The notes under the pieces were generated by a model, which saw only the letters and a list, made by a program, of their open reading frames with translations, had not been told where the DNA came from and did not search any database. Below are positions 51,255 through 60,362 of a stretch of DNA of 64,000 nt, in pieces; the first letter of the stretch is position 1, and each line of letters begins with the position of its first letter. Source of the DNA: Paracholeplasma morum (lineage in GTDB: Bacteria; Bacillota_I; Bacilli_A; Acholeplasmatales; UBA5453); contig NZ_JAFBBG010000002.1 of NCBI RefSeq assembly GCF_016907055.1, positions 115,510-179,509 of the forward strand, in the 5' to 3' direction. Position numbers and translations under genes: made by a program.

Positions 51255-52636
51255 ACACAGTAAAAGAAATGGATTTAAAAAAAGATTTACTAGCCGGCCA
51301 AACAGTGGCCATCAGTGGCTGGATTAGAACGAATAGAGCCCAAAAAGAGTTTGGATTTTTAAATATTAATGATGGTACGACGCTTCAAAACCTTCAAGTG
51401 GTTTATGAAGAATCACTAGAAAACTTCTCTGATGTTCAAAAGTTTAGAGTAGGAAGCAGTGTTGAGATTCTAGGGACCCTTGTTTTAACACCAGAAATGA
51501 AACAACCTTATGAGATTAAAGCAACCAAAGTTACTCTATTAGGGGATTCTTTGGAAAACTATCCAATCCAACCAAAAAGACACTCAAGAGAGTTTTTAAG
51601 AGAAGTAGCGCATTTAAGACCTAGAACCAACTTATTTAACGCAGTATTTAGACTAAGAAGCGTTGCTGCATTCTCAATCCATAAATTCTTCCAAGAAAAA
51701 GGATTTATCTATTTTCATGCCCCATTAATTACTGGCAATGATGGTGAAGGTGCTGGTGAAATGTTTACAGTAACAACACTTCCACTGGATAATCCACCTA
51801 GAGACGAAGAAGGCAACATCGATTATAAGAAAGACTTCTTTGCGAAAAAGACCAACTTAACAGTGACTGGACAATTAGAAGCTGAAGCTTACGCCTTAGC
51901 CTTTAGAAACGTTTATACATTTGGCCCTACATTTAGAGCTGAAAACTCAAATACACAAAAACATGCCTCTGAATTCTGGATGATTGAACCAGAAATGGCA
52001 TTTACTGATTTAGAAGGCAACATGCAAATGGCTGAAGATATGGTTAAATACATCGTCACAGATGTTTTAAAACAAATGCCAGAAGAAATTGATTTCTTTG
52101 ATCAATTCGTAGAAAAAGGATTGAGATCAAAACTTGAATCATTAGTAGCTTCTAAGTTTAACCGTGTTACACACAAAGACGCTATTCAAATCTTAAAAGA
52201 CTCTAAAGTTAAGTTTGAAAACAAACCTGAGTTTGGACAAGACTTAGCAACAGAACATGAAAAATACTTAACTGAAGTTCACTTTAAATCCCCAGTGTTT
52301 GTCACAAACTGGCCAAAAGACATTAAAGCATTCTATATGCGTTTAAATGATGATAACGAAACGGTTGCGGCTGTAGACTTATTAGTTCCTGGTAGTGGTG
52401 AGTTAATTGGTGGATCTCAAAGAGAAGAACGTTTAGATATGCTAATTAAACGTATGGATGAAATGGGTGTACCAAAAGAAGATTTAGAATGGTACCTAGA
52501 CTTAAGAAGATACGGCGGCTGTGTACATAGCGGCTATGGCATGGGCTTTGAACGTTTATTAATGTACCTATCAGGTGTGGAAAATATTAGAGACGTTATT
52601 CCATTCCCAAGAACCCCTAAACACGCAGAATTCTAG
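51251..52636 (+). CDS. asnS: Asparaginyl-tRNA synthetase
   Basis: 461 residues. OB-fold anticodon domain (about 1-105), then class II core: TGQLEAEAYA, motif 2 TFRAENSNTQKHASEFWMIEPE and motif 3 GYGMGFERLLMYL. ATP and Asn site features (SNT-KHA) distinguish it from AspRS. Translation is coupled to the glycosyltransferase by a four-base overlap, an unusual pairing of tRNA charging with lipid sugar transfer. Confidence 0.96.
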   Translation: MNTVKEMDLKKDLLAGQTVAISGWIRTNRAQKEFGFLNINDGTTLQNLQVVYEESLENFSDVQKFRVGSSVEILGTLVLTPEMKQPYEIKATKVTLLGDSLENYPIQPKRHSREFLREVAHLRPRTNLFNAVFRLRSVAAFSIHKFFQEKGFIYFHAPLITGNDGEGAGEMFTVTTLPLDNPPRDEEGNIDYKKDFFAKKTNLTVTGQLEAEAYALAFRNVYTFGPTFRAENSNTQKHASEFWMIEPEMAFTDLEGNMQMAEDMVKYIVTDVLKQMPEEIDFFDQFVEKGLRSKLESLVASKFNRVTHKDAIQILKDSKVKFENKPEFGQDLATEHEKYLTEVHFKSPVFVTNWPKDIKAFYMRLNDDNETVAAVDLLVPGSGELIGGSQREERLDMLIKRMDEMGVPKEDLEWYLDLRRYGGCVHSGYGMGFERLLMYLSGVENIRDVIPFPRTPKHAEF

Positions 52637-52651
52637 AATAGAGGCATTGTT

Positions 52652-54046
52652 GTGCAGGCAAAAGGCTCGAAAGAATTAAATTTAAGACAATATATCATTG
52701 AAGGTAATCTATTAAAGGTTATTTTGTATATTACATACCCACTCGCAATATATAGTTTGTTTAACCATCTATATGGATTTATAGATATGATGCTGGTTGC
52801 ACATATCGGAAATACCGAAATTGCGAGCGTGGCTATTTTTACAGAAATTCAAAACATGATCACAGCATTTGGGGCAGGGATTGCTTCAGGTGGTGCCGTG
52901 ATTGTAGCAAGACATATTGGTGCTAATCGTATCGATGAGGCGAAAAAAAATGCCTCATCGGTATTCTTTTTGGCCGTCTATGTAAGTTTTGCGATTATTC
53001 TGTTACTTGTACCCTTTGCAGAGCCATTTCTAAGGCTATTAGGCACCCCTAAAGACGTTATTGATACGGGATTAGGGTATTTCATTGTCCAAATATTTAC
53101 CACTGGTTTTATCACAATAAATAGCGTATTTATCGGATTGGAAAAAGCTAAGGCAAACACGAAAAAAATACTAAAGCTGAATATTGTCATCATGACGATT
53201 AAGTTGTTTTTATCTGTCATATTCGTATATGTATTTGAACTTGGTATTGTGTGGATATCCGTGGCAACGATGATTGCTCAAGGATTCCTTACTCTATTTG
53301 CATTTCTAATTCTGTTTAATAAGAATAACGCCTTTAGAATAAATTTACAGGGATTAAGATTAAAGAAAGAGTATGTTTTACCCATATTAAAACTATCCCT
53401 TCCTATTTTTCTTGGTAAATTTATATTCTCTACAGGCAGAGTAATCATGAACGCCATGATTGCAGCCTATGGAACAATGGCGGTATCCGCATTCTCAATC
53501 GCCCAAAAGATTGGTGGTGGTGGTGCAACACTCGCACTAGTAGTTGAAGAAGCAGTACCAACCGTGATCTCTCAAAACATGGGAGCCGGCAAAGTCGAAA
53601 GAGCGAAAAAGGTTTATCCTATCGCATTAACCATTGGTGTCTTAGTTGGCATAATCACAGTTGTTTACGCATTTATATTTAAGGATGCAATTCTACCACT
53701 AATTGTTAATAAGAACTCAACAAATGAGTTTAAAACCATGGCGATTGCACTATTTAACTTTGAAGTATTCTCAAAACTTAGTTCTGCGGTCATATCAATT
53801 ACCCTATCGATGTTCTATGGATTTAGACATACAAAGGTTGCGATGGGAGTAAATATGGCGAGATTGTTTATATTTAGAATCCCAGTATTATGGGCGTTTA
53901 TGAGTTTCACTAAACTGAACTACATTGCAATTGGATACACCATGTTTATTTCAAACACTTCCACTGCCATATTAGCACTAGTATTAGCCGTAGTCTTTTA
54001 TACAAAACTCAGAAACAATCCTACTCAATTGGTAAACTATTACTAA
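52652..54046 (+). CDS. MATE-family efflux transporter
   Basis: 464 residues, twelve hydrophobic segments in two halves (typical of MATE/NorM-DinF). The first half begins ILYITYPLAIYSLFNHLYGFIDMM with the family's conserved aspartate; the second half begins ILKLSLPIFLGKFIFS. Likely an Na+ or H+ driven drug or metabolite exporter. The start is GTG, with GAGG seven bases upstream. It follows asnS by 15 bases and ends at a strong terminator. Confidence 0.9.
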   Translation: MQAKGSKELNLRQYIIEGNLLKVILYITYPLAIYSLFNHLYGFIDMMLVAHIGNTEIASVAIFTEIQNMITAFGAGIASGGAVIVARHIGANRIDEAKKNASSVFFLAVYVSFAIILLLVPFAEPFLRLLGTPKDVIDTGLGYFIVQIFTTGFITINSVFIGLEKAKANTKKILKLNIVIMTIKLFLSVIFVYVFELGIVWISVATMIAQGFLTLFAFLILFNKNNAFRINLQGLRLKKEYVLPILKLSLPIFLGKFIFSTGRVIMNAMIAAYGTMAVSAFSIAQKIGGGGATLALVVEEAVPTVISQNMGAGKVERAKKVYPIALTIGVLVGIITVVYAFIFKDAILPLIVNKNSTNEFKTMAIALFNFEVFSKLSSAVISITLSMFYGFRHTKVAMGVNMARLFIFRIPVLWAFMSFTKLNYIAIGYTMFISNTSTAILALVLAVVFYTKLRNNPTQLVNYY

Positions 54047-54071
54047 GAATGGTATATATTCTATATAAGAG

Positions 54072-54097
54072 GGCGCTTTTTATAAAAAAGTGCCTTT
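54072..54097 (+). terminator. Terminator after the MATE gene
   Basis: GGCGCTTTTT (54072-54081) pairs with AAAAAGTGCC (54085-54094) with one wobble and a three-base loop, followed by TTT. Confidence 0.85.
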
Positions 54098-54132
54098 ATA
54101 ATCGTTATTTGACTACTGGTAGAATATTATTG

Positions 54133-54161
54133 TTGACAACGGTTACATATTGTAATAAAAT
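54133..54161 (+). promoter_or_regulatory. First promoter of the ABC importer operon
   Basis: TTGACA (54133-54138), 17-base spacer and TAAAAT (54156-54161). The start should be near 54168, just before the cre-like site. Confidence 0.85.
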
Positions 54162-54172
54162 ATAGTCACGCT

Positions 54173-54186
54173 AGAAAGCGCTTACG
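54173..54186. promoter_or_regulatory. cre-like catabolite-response site of the importer operon
   Basis: AGAAAGCGCTTACG shares the 10-base core AAGCGCTTAC with the site at 4148-4157. It begins about five bases after the predicted start, so a CcpA-like protein would block transcription. Confidence 0.7.
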
Positions 54187-54239
54187 ATTCTAACTGAGTA
54201 AAAAATAAGTAAATTGCTTGCAATGTTTTTTTGAATGAA

Positions 54240-54268
54240 TTGAAATATTTGTATTATTATTATATAAT
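54240..54268 (+). promoter_or_regulatory. Second promoter of the ABC importer operon
   Basis: TTGAAA (54240-54245), 17-base spacer and TATAAT (54263-54268). It lies downstream of the cre-like site, so it may escape catabolite control and give basal expression. Confidence 0.7.
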
Positions 54269-54291
54269 ACATGTGATGAGGTGAAGGATAG

Positions 54292-54378
54292 ATGTTAGAT
54301 CAAAATATCATAACAAAAACAGCTAAAAACCTTACGATAACAAGAAATTTTTTTCCATTGATAAAGACAGTACTTTAG
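54292..54378 (+). CDS. Possible 28-residue leader peptide
   Basis: A strong ribosome site (GAGGTGAAGG) precedes ATG at 54292. The short frame encodes a basic, hydrophobic peptide (MLDQNIITKTAKN…FFPLIKTVL) ending TAG at 54376-54378, 63 bases before the transporter ATPase gene. The second promoter lies 24 bases upstream. It may be a leader peptide, a small membrane-active peptide or a remnant. No family is recognised. Confidence 0.4.
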   Translation: MLDQNIITKTAKNLTITRNFFPLIKTVL

Positions 54379-54441
54379 GCTAATACCATAAGTGCTTTTA
54401 TTTTTATAAAAATATAGTGTAAAACACAAGGAGTATAGATT

Positions 54442-55509
54442 ATGGAAATTGTATTGAACAGATTGACAAAAGTATTTGTCGCGAAGAACAAGCAAGAAAC
54501 CAGAGCGGTAGATAATTTAAATATTGTCATTCCTTCTGGGAAGTTAGTTGGGTTACTAGGACCTTCTGGTTGCGGTAAAACAACGACGCTTTTTATGATT
54601 GCCGGCCTTCATAAACCTACCTCAGGAAGAATTCTATTTGGAACAGAAGATGTTACCAAACTAACTGCGGATAAAAGAGGAATTGGATTAGTATTCCAAA
54701 ACTACGCTTTATATCCACACATGACAGTTAGACAAAACATCATGTTCCCATTAGAAAACCTAAAGGTTGATTATGAGGAAGCAGTTGCGAGAGTAACTGA
54801 AATGGCTAAGTTAGTTGGTATTGAAGATCAACTAGACAAAAAACCAGCAGAATTATCAGGTGGACAACAACAACGTGTTGCGATTGCGCGTGCACTTGTT
54901 AAAAAACCACGAGTGCTTCTACTTGATGAACCACTATCAAACCTAGATGCAAGGTTACGTCTTCAAACTCGTGAAGAAATCAAACGTATTCAAAGAGAAA
55001 CAGGTATTACAACTATTTTCGTTACCCATGACCAAGAAGAAGCTATGAGTATTTCTGATGAAATCGTCGTAATGGAAAAAGGTGTGGTTCAACAAAAAGA
55101 TGAACCACAACAAGTGTATTACAACCCAGTAAACCTATTTGTTGCTAAATTCTTAGGTAGCCCAGCAATTAACGTTACAAGAGGCGAAATCAAAGACAAC
55201 AAACTTTACTTTGGTGGCAAGTTCTTTGCTAACAAGAAAGCTAAAGATGGTTTATATGATGTTGGTATGAGACCAGAAAACTTCAAAGTATCTGAAGCTG
55301 GATCAAAAGTAGACGTTACAGACGTTGAAATCATTGGTAGAGATACCATCATCCGTTTTAACTTAGGTGAACAACAAGTAAGAGCGTTAGTAGACTCAGA
55401 AACAGTTGAAAACATCAAAGACATTAAATTATCAATTAAAGACGAAAAGATTTTATTATTTGACATTGAAACAGGTAAAGTTGTACTAGACTCCAAAAAA
55501 GAAAGGTAA
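54442..55509 (+). CDS. MsmK/UgpC-type ABC importer ATPase
   Basis: 355 residues. Walker A GPSGCGKTT, Q-loop FQNYALYPH, signature LSGGQQQR, Walker B LLLDEPLSNLDA, H-loop THD, and a C-terminal TOBE/OB regulatory domain (about 240-350). It drives the CUT1-type importer encoded by the next three genes. The binding protein resembles UgpB in places, so either oligosaccharides or glycerol-phosphate compounds are possible. AAGGAG precedes the ATG. Confidence 0.92.
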   Translation: MEIVLNRLTKVFVAKNKQETRAVDNLNIVIPSGKLVGLLGPSGCGKTTTLFMIAGLHKPTSGRILFGTEDVTKLTADKRGIGLVFQNYALYPHMTVRQNIMFPLENLKVDYEEAVARVTEMAKLVGIEDQLDKKPAELSGGQQQRVAIARALVKKPRVLLLDEPLSNLDARLRLQTREEIKRIQRETGITTIFVTHDQEEAMSISDEIVVMEKGVVQQKDEPQQVYYNPVNLFVAKFLGSPAINVTRGEIKDNKLYFGGKFFANKKAKDGLYDVGMRPENFKVSEAGSKVDVTDVEIIGRDTIIRFNLGEQQVRALVDSETVENIKDIKLSIKDEKILLFDIETGKVVLDSKKER

Positions 55510-55516
55510 GGGTTTA

Positions 55517-56845
55517 ATGATGTTTAAGAAGATTACTCGTAACATTAAATCATTCTTTTCAAAGCTTAATTGGTCCATTAGAAACGTATACTTAACTGTA
55601 AAAAGATCTATTTCGGGCTCATTTAGAAAATTTTGGTCGATCGTTACACAAGAAGAGAAACGAATCGAACGTAATCGTGCAAAACTAGATTATGTTCTAA
55701 AATACTTAAATCTTGATGGTAAGGACATCGATATTCAACTTGACTTAGACATTGCAGAAATTAGAAAAGATCTTGTTGAAAAGAAAAAAGCATTATCAGT
55801 ATCTTATAAAGCAACTAAAGATGCAAAAGTGCTTGAAGAAATTACCATCATCAAAAATGTTATCAAGTATTTACCAGATGATAACCGCACAATCAATAGA
55901 AAAGGCGATAGAAAAGTAGCTACAGAACGTTTTACAAAAGCGATGCTATACTTAGCTCCAGCATTAATTCTATTAGCGGTGTTCACATTCTGGCCTATCA
56001 TCAACACACTTAGATTATTAATATTTGTTGGCTATACTGAAGCTGATGGATCTATCCAAGGTTATACAATCTTTGGAAACTTCATCAAAGTTATTAGCCA
56101 AAGAGGGTTTATTAGACCTTCTGCTGGAACATTCTCAAGTGCTTTAATTAATACATTATTAATGGCATTTATCTCAGTTCCAATTTCAATCGTGATTGCA
56201 CTATTGATCGCAGCAGGACTAAATTCAATTAAAGGACTTAAAGGATTCTTCCAAACCATTTTCTTCTTACCATATGTAACAAATACAATCGCGATTGCCT
56301 TAGTATTTAAGTTTATGTTTAATGAAAACTTCGGTTTAATTAACACTATGTTAGGTTGGATTGGTATTGATAAAGTAAACTGGCTATCCACAAATGCCAA
56401 CTATTGGGCAGTTATGGGTGTTATGGTTATTTACTCAGTTTGGGATTCATTAGCGTTTAAAATCATGGTATTCTTATCCGCAATTCAAGGTATTGATAAA
56501 CAATACTATCAAGCGGCAGATATCGATGCAACGCCAAAATCCAAAGTATTTAGAAAGATTACAGTCCCTCTAATCTCACCTATGATTTTCTACATTATGG
56601 TTACATCAATCATTGGTGCACTTAAGGTTTATTCATCCGTAATTACGTTAACCAACGAATACGGTGAAATTCGTGGTGCAACTTATAACATGAAGACCAT
56701 CGTAATGTACATTTATGACTACTTGAACAACAGAGCACCTGGTAACTTATCATTAGCTGCTGCATCCTCTGTAGTATTATTTGGCATCATCTTATTATTC
56801 ACATTAGTCCAAATGCAAGTAAGTAAGAAGAGAGTGCACTATTAA
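55517..56845 (+). CDS. ABC importer permease (MalF/UgpA-like) with a long N-terminal extension
   Basis: 442 residues. The first 130 residues are hydrophilic and charged (many Lys/Glu), a cytoplasmic extension not usual for this family. Six membrane segments follow from about 150, including a periplasmic-side loop and the EAA-like motif (YYQAADIDATPKSKVFRKITVPL) that contacts the ATPase. It starts seven bases after the ATPase gene. Forms the channel with the next permease. Confidence 0.88.
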   Translation: MMFKKITRNIKSFFSKLNWSIRNVYLTVKRSISGSFRKFWSIVTQEEKRIERNRAKLDYVLKYLNLDGKDIDIQLDLDIAEIRKDLVEKKKALSVSYKATKDAKVLEEITIIKNVIKYLPDDNRTINRKGDRKVATERFTKAMLYLAPALILLAVFTFWPIINTLRLLIFVGYTEADGSIQGYTIFGNFIKVISQRGFIRPSAGTFSSALINTLLMAFISVPISIVIALLIAAGLNSIKGLKGFFQTIFFLPYVTNTIAIALVFKFMFNENFGLINTMLGWIGIDKVNWLSTNANYWAVMGVMVIYSVWDSLAFKIMVFLSAIQGIDKQYYQAADIDATPKSKVFRKITVPLISPMIFYIMVTSIIGALKVYSSVITLTNEYGEIRGATYNMKTIVMYIYDYLNNRAPGNLSLAAASSVVLFGIILLFTLVQMQVSKKRVHY

Positions 56846-56856
56846 TGGGGGCTATT

Positions 56857-58254
56857 ATGGAAAAGAAATATTTAAATAGATGGAAGTTGACTGATATATT
56901 TGTATTAGCGGCTGATGCGATTGCAGTAATTATCTACCTCGTATTATTCGTTAAAGCATTCATCGACATTCCGGTACCTACAAAAGAAGAGATCGTAGAC
57001 ATTAACTTTGTATTCAATGGTCTACAACTAAGTATATTAGCGATATTCGCAATGATCGCAACACCACTATTATTCATCGATTCTAAGACTCACTTCAATA
57101 AAGTTGAGTACGAAATGGATCCTTGGTTTGCGGGAAATACCTTTGTAAAAGGGATTATTTCATTATTATTACTAAACCCAGTCAGTGCAATCATTAGATT
57201 TTATAACACACATAACATCTTAAAGTTTGCGACAGGGCACAGTTATTTAGAAGCCATTAAAAATATGGGTCGTTGGTTTAAAGTAAAATTCCAAAACTTC
57301 AAAAACAGAAAAAATAGCCCAGACCATGAAGGCGAAGCTACTGAAGAAGAAATCAGATTACGTAAGAAAATCCGTACCCAAACTATTGGTATTGCTGCTA
57401 AAACAGTATTGTTATATTCCTTAATCGGAATTGCTGCAGCATTCGTATTCTTACCATTCTATTGGATGGTTCTAACCGCTTTAAAAACATTTGAGGAAAC
57501 ACAATCAACAAACCCTTCATTCTTCGTTGCACTAAAAGACATGCAATGGGTTAACTTCAAATACGTATTAAATGAAATGGACTTCGGTTTATACATTTAT
57601 AACACGTTATTAGTGGGGATCATTTCGACATTAGGTACTGTTATCACAACTGTGTTTGCAGCATTTGCCTTCTCAAGAATTGATTTCAAAGGAAGAGAAA
57701 CATTATTCTCAATCCTATTAATGACAATGATGATTCCTGGGGAATTATACATCATTACAAACTTCATTACCGTAGCTGAATTTGGTTGGATTTCAACAGC
57801 AGGAAACAAAGTATTCCTTGCGATGATCATTCCATTCATGACAAGCGTATTCTACATATTCTTCTTACGCCAAACATTCAAACAAATTCCAAACAGCCTT
57901 TACCAAGCAGCGCAAGTTGATGGCTGTACAGACTTTAAGTACTTAGTAAGAGTTATGTTACCAATTGCTGGACCAACCGTGTTCACAATTACAATCTTAA
58001 GCGTTATCGGTTCATGGAATGCCTTCATCTGGCCAAGATTAATGGCAACTATGTTACCAAACAGTAATGAGAAATTTTATCTAATATCAGTCGCACTTAA
58101 CAAAGCATCATTTATGGATCCAGAAGGTATGAGATTAATGTACAACCTTCAGATCGCAGCCAGTGCACTGGTTACTATACCGCTATTAATCGTATTCTTA
58201 GCTCTAAGAAAATACATTATTAGAGGAGTAGGAAGATCCGGTATTAAAGGATAA
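56857..58254 (+). CDS. ABC importer permease (MalG/UgpE-like) with an extra membrane region
   Basis: 465 residues from the ATG at 56857, chosen because GGGGGC lies just before it; an ATG four codons earlier overlaps the previous stop (TAATG) without a ribosome site. The N-terminal 170 residues hold about three additional hydrophobic segments and a charged linker before the usual six-segment permease core. The EAA motif (YQAAQVDGCTDFKYLVRVMLP-type) lies near 350. Partner of the preceding permease. Confidence 0.87.
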   Translation: MEKKYLNRWKLTDIFVLAADAIAVIIYLVLFVKAFIDIPVPTKEEIVDINFVFNGLQLSILAIFAMIATPLLFIDSKTHFNKVEYEMDPWFAGNTFVKGIISLLLLNPVSAIIRFYNTHNILKFATGHSYLEAIKNMGRWFKVKFQNFKNRKNSPDHEGEATEEEIRLRKKIRTQTIGIAAKTVLLYSLIGIAAAFVFLPFYWMVLTALKTFEETQSTNPSFFVALKDMQWVNFKYVLNEMDFGLYIYNTLLVGIISTLGTVITTVFAAFAFSRIDFKGRETLFSILLMTMMIPGELYIITNFITVAEFGWISTAGNKVFLAMIIPFMTSVFYIFFLRQTFKQIPNSLYQAAQVDGCTDFKYLVRVMLPIAGPTVFTITILSVIGSWNAFIWPRLMATMLPNSNEKFYLISVALNKASFMDPEGMRLMYNLQIAASALVTIPLLIVFLALRKYIIRGVGRSGIKG

Positions 58255-58267
58255 TAGGAGGAATTAA

Positions 58268-60316
58268 ATGAAAAAAATAGCTTCATTCTTGATTGCAGTA
58301 GTTGCAGTCATCACTTTAGCTGCTTGTGCTAACGTTAGAGCAAGCGCTCCAGTGTTTGAAGGTATTCCTGCAGGAAAAACTGTAACCATTACAGATGGTG
58401 ATACATTCGATCCTAAAGCAGGGATAACTGCAAAAGACACTAAAGATAAGGATTTAACAGCTTCAATTATTGTTGAAGGGTTAGATTCAGACAAATTAGC
58501 AGGTGGTATTTGGATCGGTGGTCCAGGTAGCTTCTCATATAAATTATCTGTTACTAACAGTGCAGGTTTAAAAACAGAAGAAACCATCGCGTTAGTTGTT
58601 AATGCAAAAGAAGGCCAACAAGCAACGCCAGCAGTAATTGAAGGGGCTTATTCAAACCAAGTATATTACATTGGTTCAAACCCTTACAACCCACTTGAAG
58701 GGGTTTCTGCTAGAGATGCTATCGATGGCGATTTAACTGCAGAATTAAAAGTTAAGGGGACTCCTTACACAGCAAGACCTGGTGTTTCTAACTTCACAAT
58801 CGAAGTTAAAAACAGTGCTGGTTATACAACTTCAATCGCAGTTACATTAACTGTTAAAGCTCAATACTCAATCCCAACAGAATTAACAACAGATCCAATC
58901 ACAATTTCATTCTGGCATTCAAACGGGGATTCAATCGAAGCTGAATTGAAGAAGTATGCATTATCATTCCAAGCGAAATATCCAAATATTACAGTAGAAG
59001 TTATTAAGAAAGAACAATCATATTCTGAACTTAAGAACACTGTAGTTAAAGCAGCTGGTACAGGTGGACTTCCAAACCTAGTTCAATCCTATCCAGACCA
59101 CGTTATGGAATACTTGACTTACAATGCATTACTAAGCGTGTCACCTTACTATGCACATCCAGTTCACGGTTATTCTACAACAGATGCTAAAGACTCATTC
59201 GCAGACTTAATCGGTTCATATAGAACTGAAAATAGCCAATATACTAAAGATGGTGACTTCTATGCATTGCCATTCAACAAGTCAACTGAAGTATTAGCTT
59301 ATAATAAGACTGTTTATGACAGATTGGTTGCAGCTGGTAAAGCGCCTGCTGAATTCCCATCAACATGGCAAGATATTATTGCTTTGGCACCAGCTTATAG
59401 AGAAATTGCAAATAGCTATTTCAAAGAAAACCAAACATTTGTTAACACTCATGGGTCACAATCTCAAAAAGCATTATTTACTGACGATAACGTCAAATTA
59501 ATGACAGAGAAGTTTGTACCATTCTCATATGACTCAACAGACAACGCATTCATTACTTTAACAAGACAATGGGGCGGAGAATACACAGGTATCGATGAAA
59601 ACAGAAATGGTGTCATCAAGTTTGATAATGCTCAAACCAGAAGCATGTTACAATTCTTCTATGACAACAAGACAGCAATCACTGTTCCTGGTAACTGGGG
59701 TGACTCATATAGCTATGCATCCGATATCTTCAAGAATGGTTTCACATTCATCACTATAGGTTCAACTGGTGGTATCAGATACAATGCACCTATCTTAGTT
59801 ACTAACGAAGGCGCAGGCATTGATCAATACTTATTCGAAGTTGGTGTAGCACCAATGCCATATAACAAAGAAATGCCTGAAAACTGGACTGCAATTCAAC
59901 AAGGTACAAACATATCTATCACATCAGCAGGTACAGAACAACAAAAACTAGCTTCATGGTACTTCTTAAAGCATTTAACAAGTTATGATGTTCAATTAGA
60001 CTTCTCAATGAAGATTGGATACTCTCCAGTTAGAACATCAGTATATTCAGATCCAGCATTCGTCCAATTCAGAAATGGTCTTGACAAAGAAGGTAAAGCA
60101 TTAAGAGGCGCTGACTATTTAATGAGCCAAGCTATTAATGCAGCATCTATTCAAAAAGATGTTCAATTCTTCGACCAAGCATTCGTAGGTTCATCTACTT
60201 CAAGAACTGCAGTAGGGGTTGCGTTCAACCAAGTTATGTTAGCAACTAACCCTAACGTAATTAACATTGCAATTCAACAAGCAGTAGATGAAGCTAAAAA
60301 GATTCTCGGGAACTAA
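58268..60316 (+). CDS. Substrate-binding lipoprotein of the importer, with two Ig-like domains
   Basis: 682 residues. Signal peptide with lipobox TLAAC (Cys20). Two DUF5011/Ig-like domains (about 30-112 and 118-198; both with a DG-D-T or DAIDGDLTA turn) come before a family 1 solute-binding domain (about 205-682). That domain opens ISFWHSNGDS and contains LPFNKSTEVLAYNK and VGVAPMPYN, features shared with UgpB and maltose-type proteins. The Ig domains may lift the binding domain from the membrane or hold a surface partner. AGGAGG precedes the ATG. Confidence 0.88.
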   Translation: MKKIASFLIAVVAVITLAACANVRASAPVFEGIPAGKTVTITDGDTFDPKAGITAKDTKDKDLTASIIVEGLDSDKLAGGIWIGGPGSFSYKLSVTNSAGLKTEETIALVVNAKEGQQATPAVIEGAYSNQVYYIGSNPYNPLEGVSARDAIDGDLTAELKVKGTPYTARPGVSNFTIEVKNSAGYTTSIAVTLTVKAQYSIPTELTTDPITISFWHSNGDSIEAELKKYALSFQAKYPNITVEVIKKEQSYSELKNTVVKAAGTGGLPNLVQSYPDHVMEYLTYNALLSVSPYYAHPVHGYSTTDAKDSFADLIGSYRTENSQYTKDGDFYALPFNKSTEVLAYNKTVYDRLVAAGKAPAEFPSTWQDIIALAPAYREIANSYFKENQTFVNTHGSQSQKALFTDDNVKLMTEKFVPFSYDSTDNAFITLTRQWGGEYTGIDENRNGVIKFDNAQTRSMLQFFYDNKTAITVPGNWGDSYSYASDIFKNGFTFITIGSTGGIRYNAPILVTNEGAGIDQYLFEVGVAPMPYNKEMPENWTAIQQGTNISITSAGTEQQKLASWYFLKHLTSYDVQLDFSMKIGYSPVRTSVYSDPAFVQFRNGLDKEGKALRGADYLMSQAINAASIQKDVQFFDQAFVGSSTSRTAVGVAFNQVMLATNPNVINIAIQQAVDEAKKILGN

Positions 60317-60362
60317 GGTTTTTAATTATTGATTATTCAATAAAAAATATAGGAGGAGAAGT

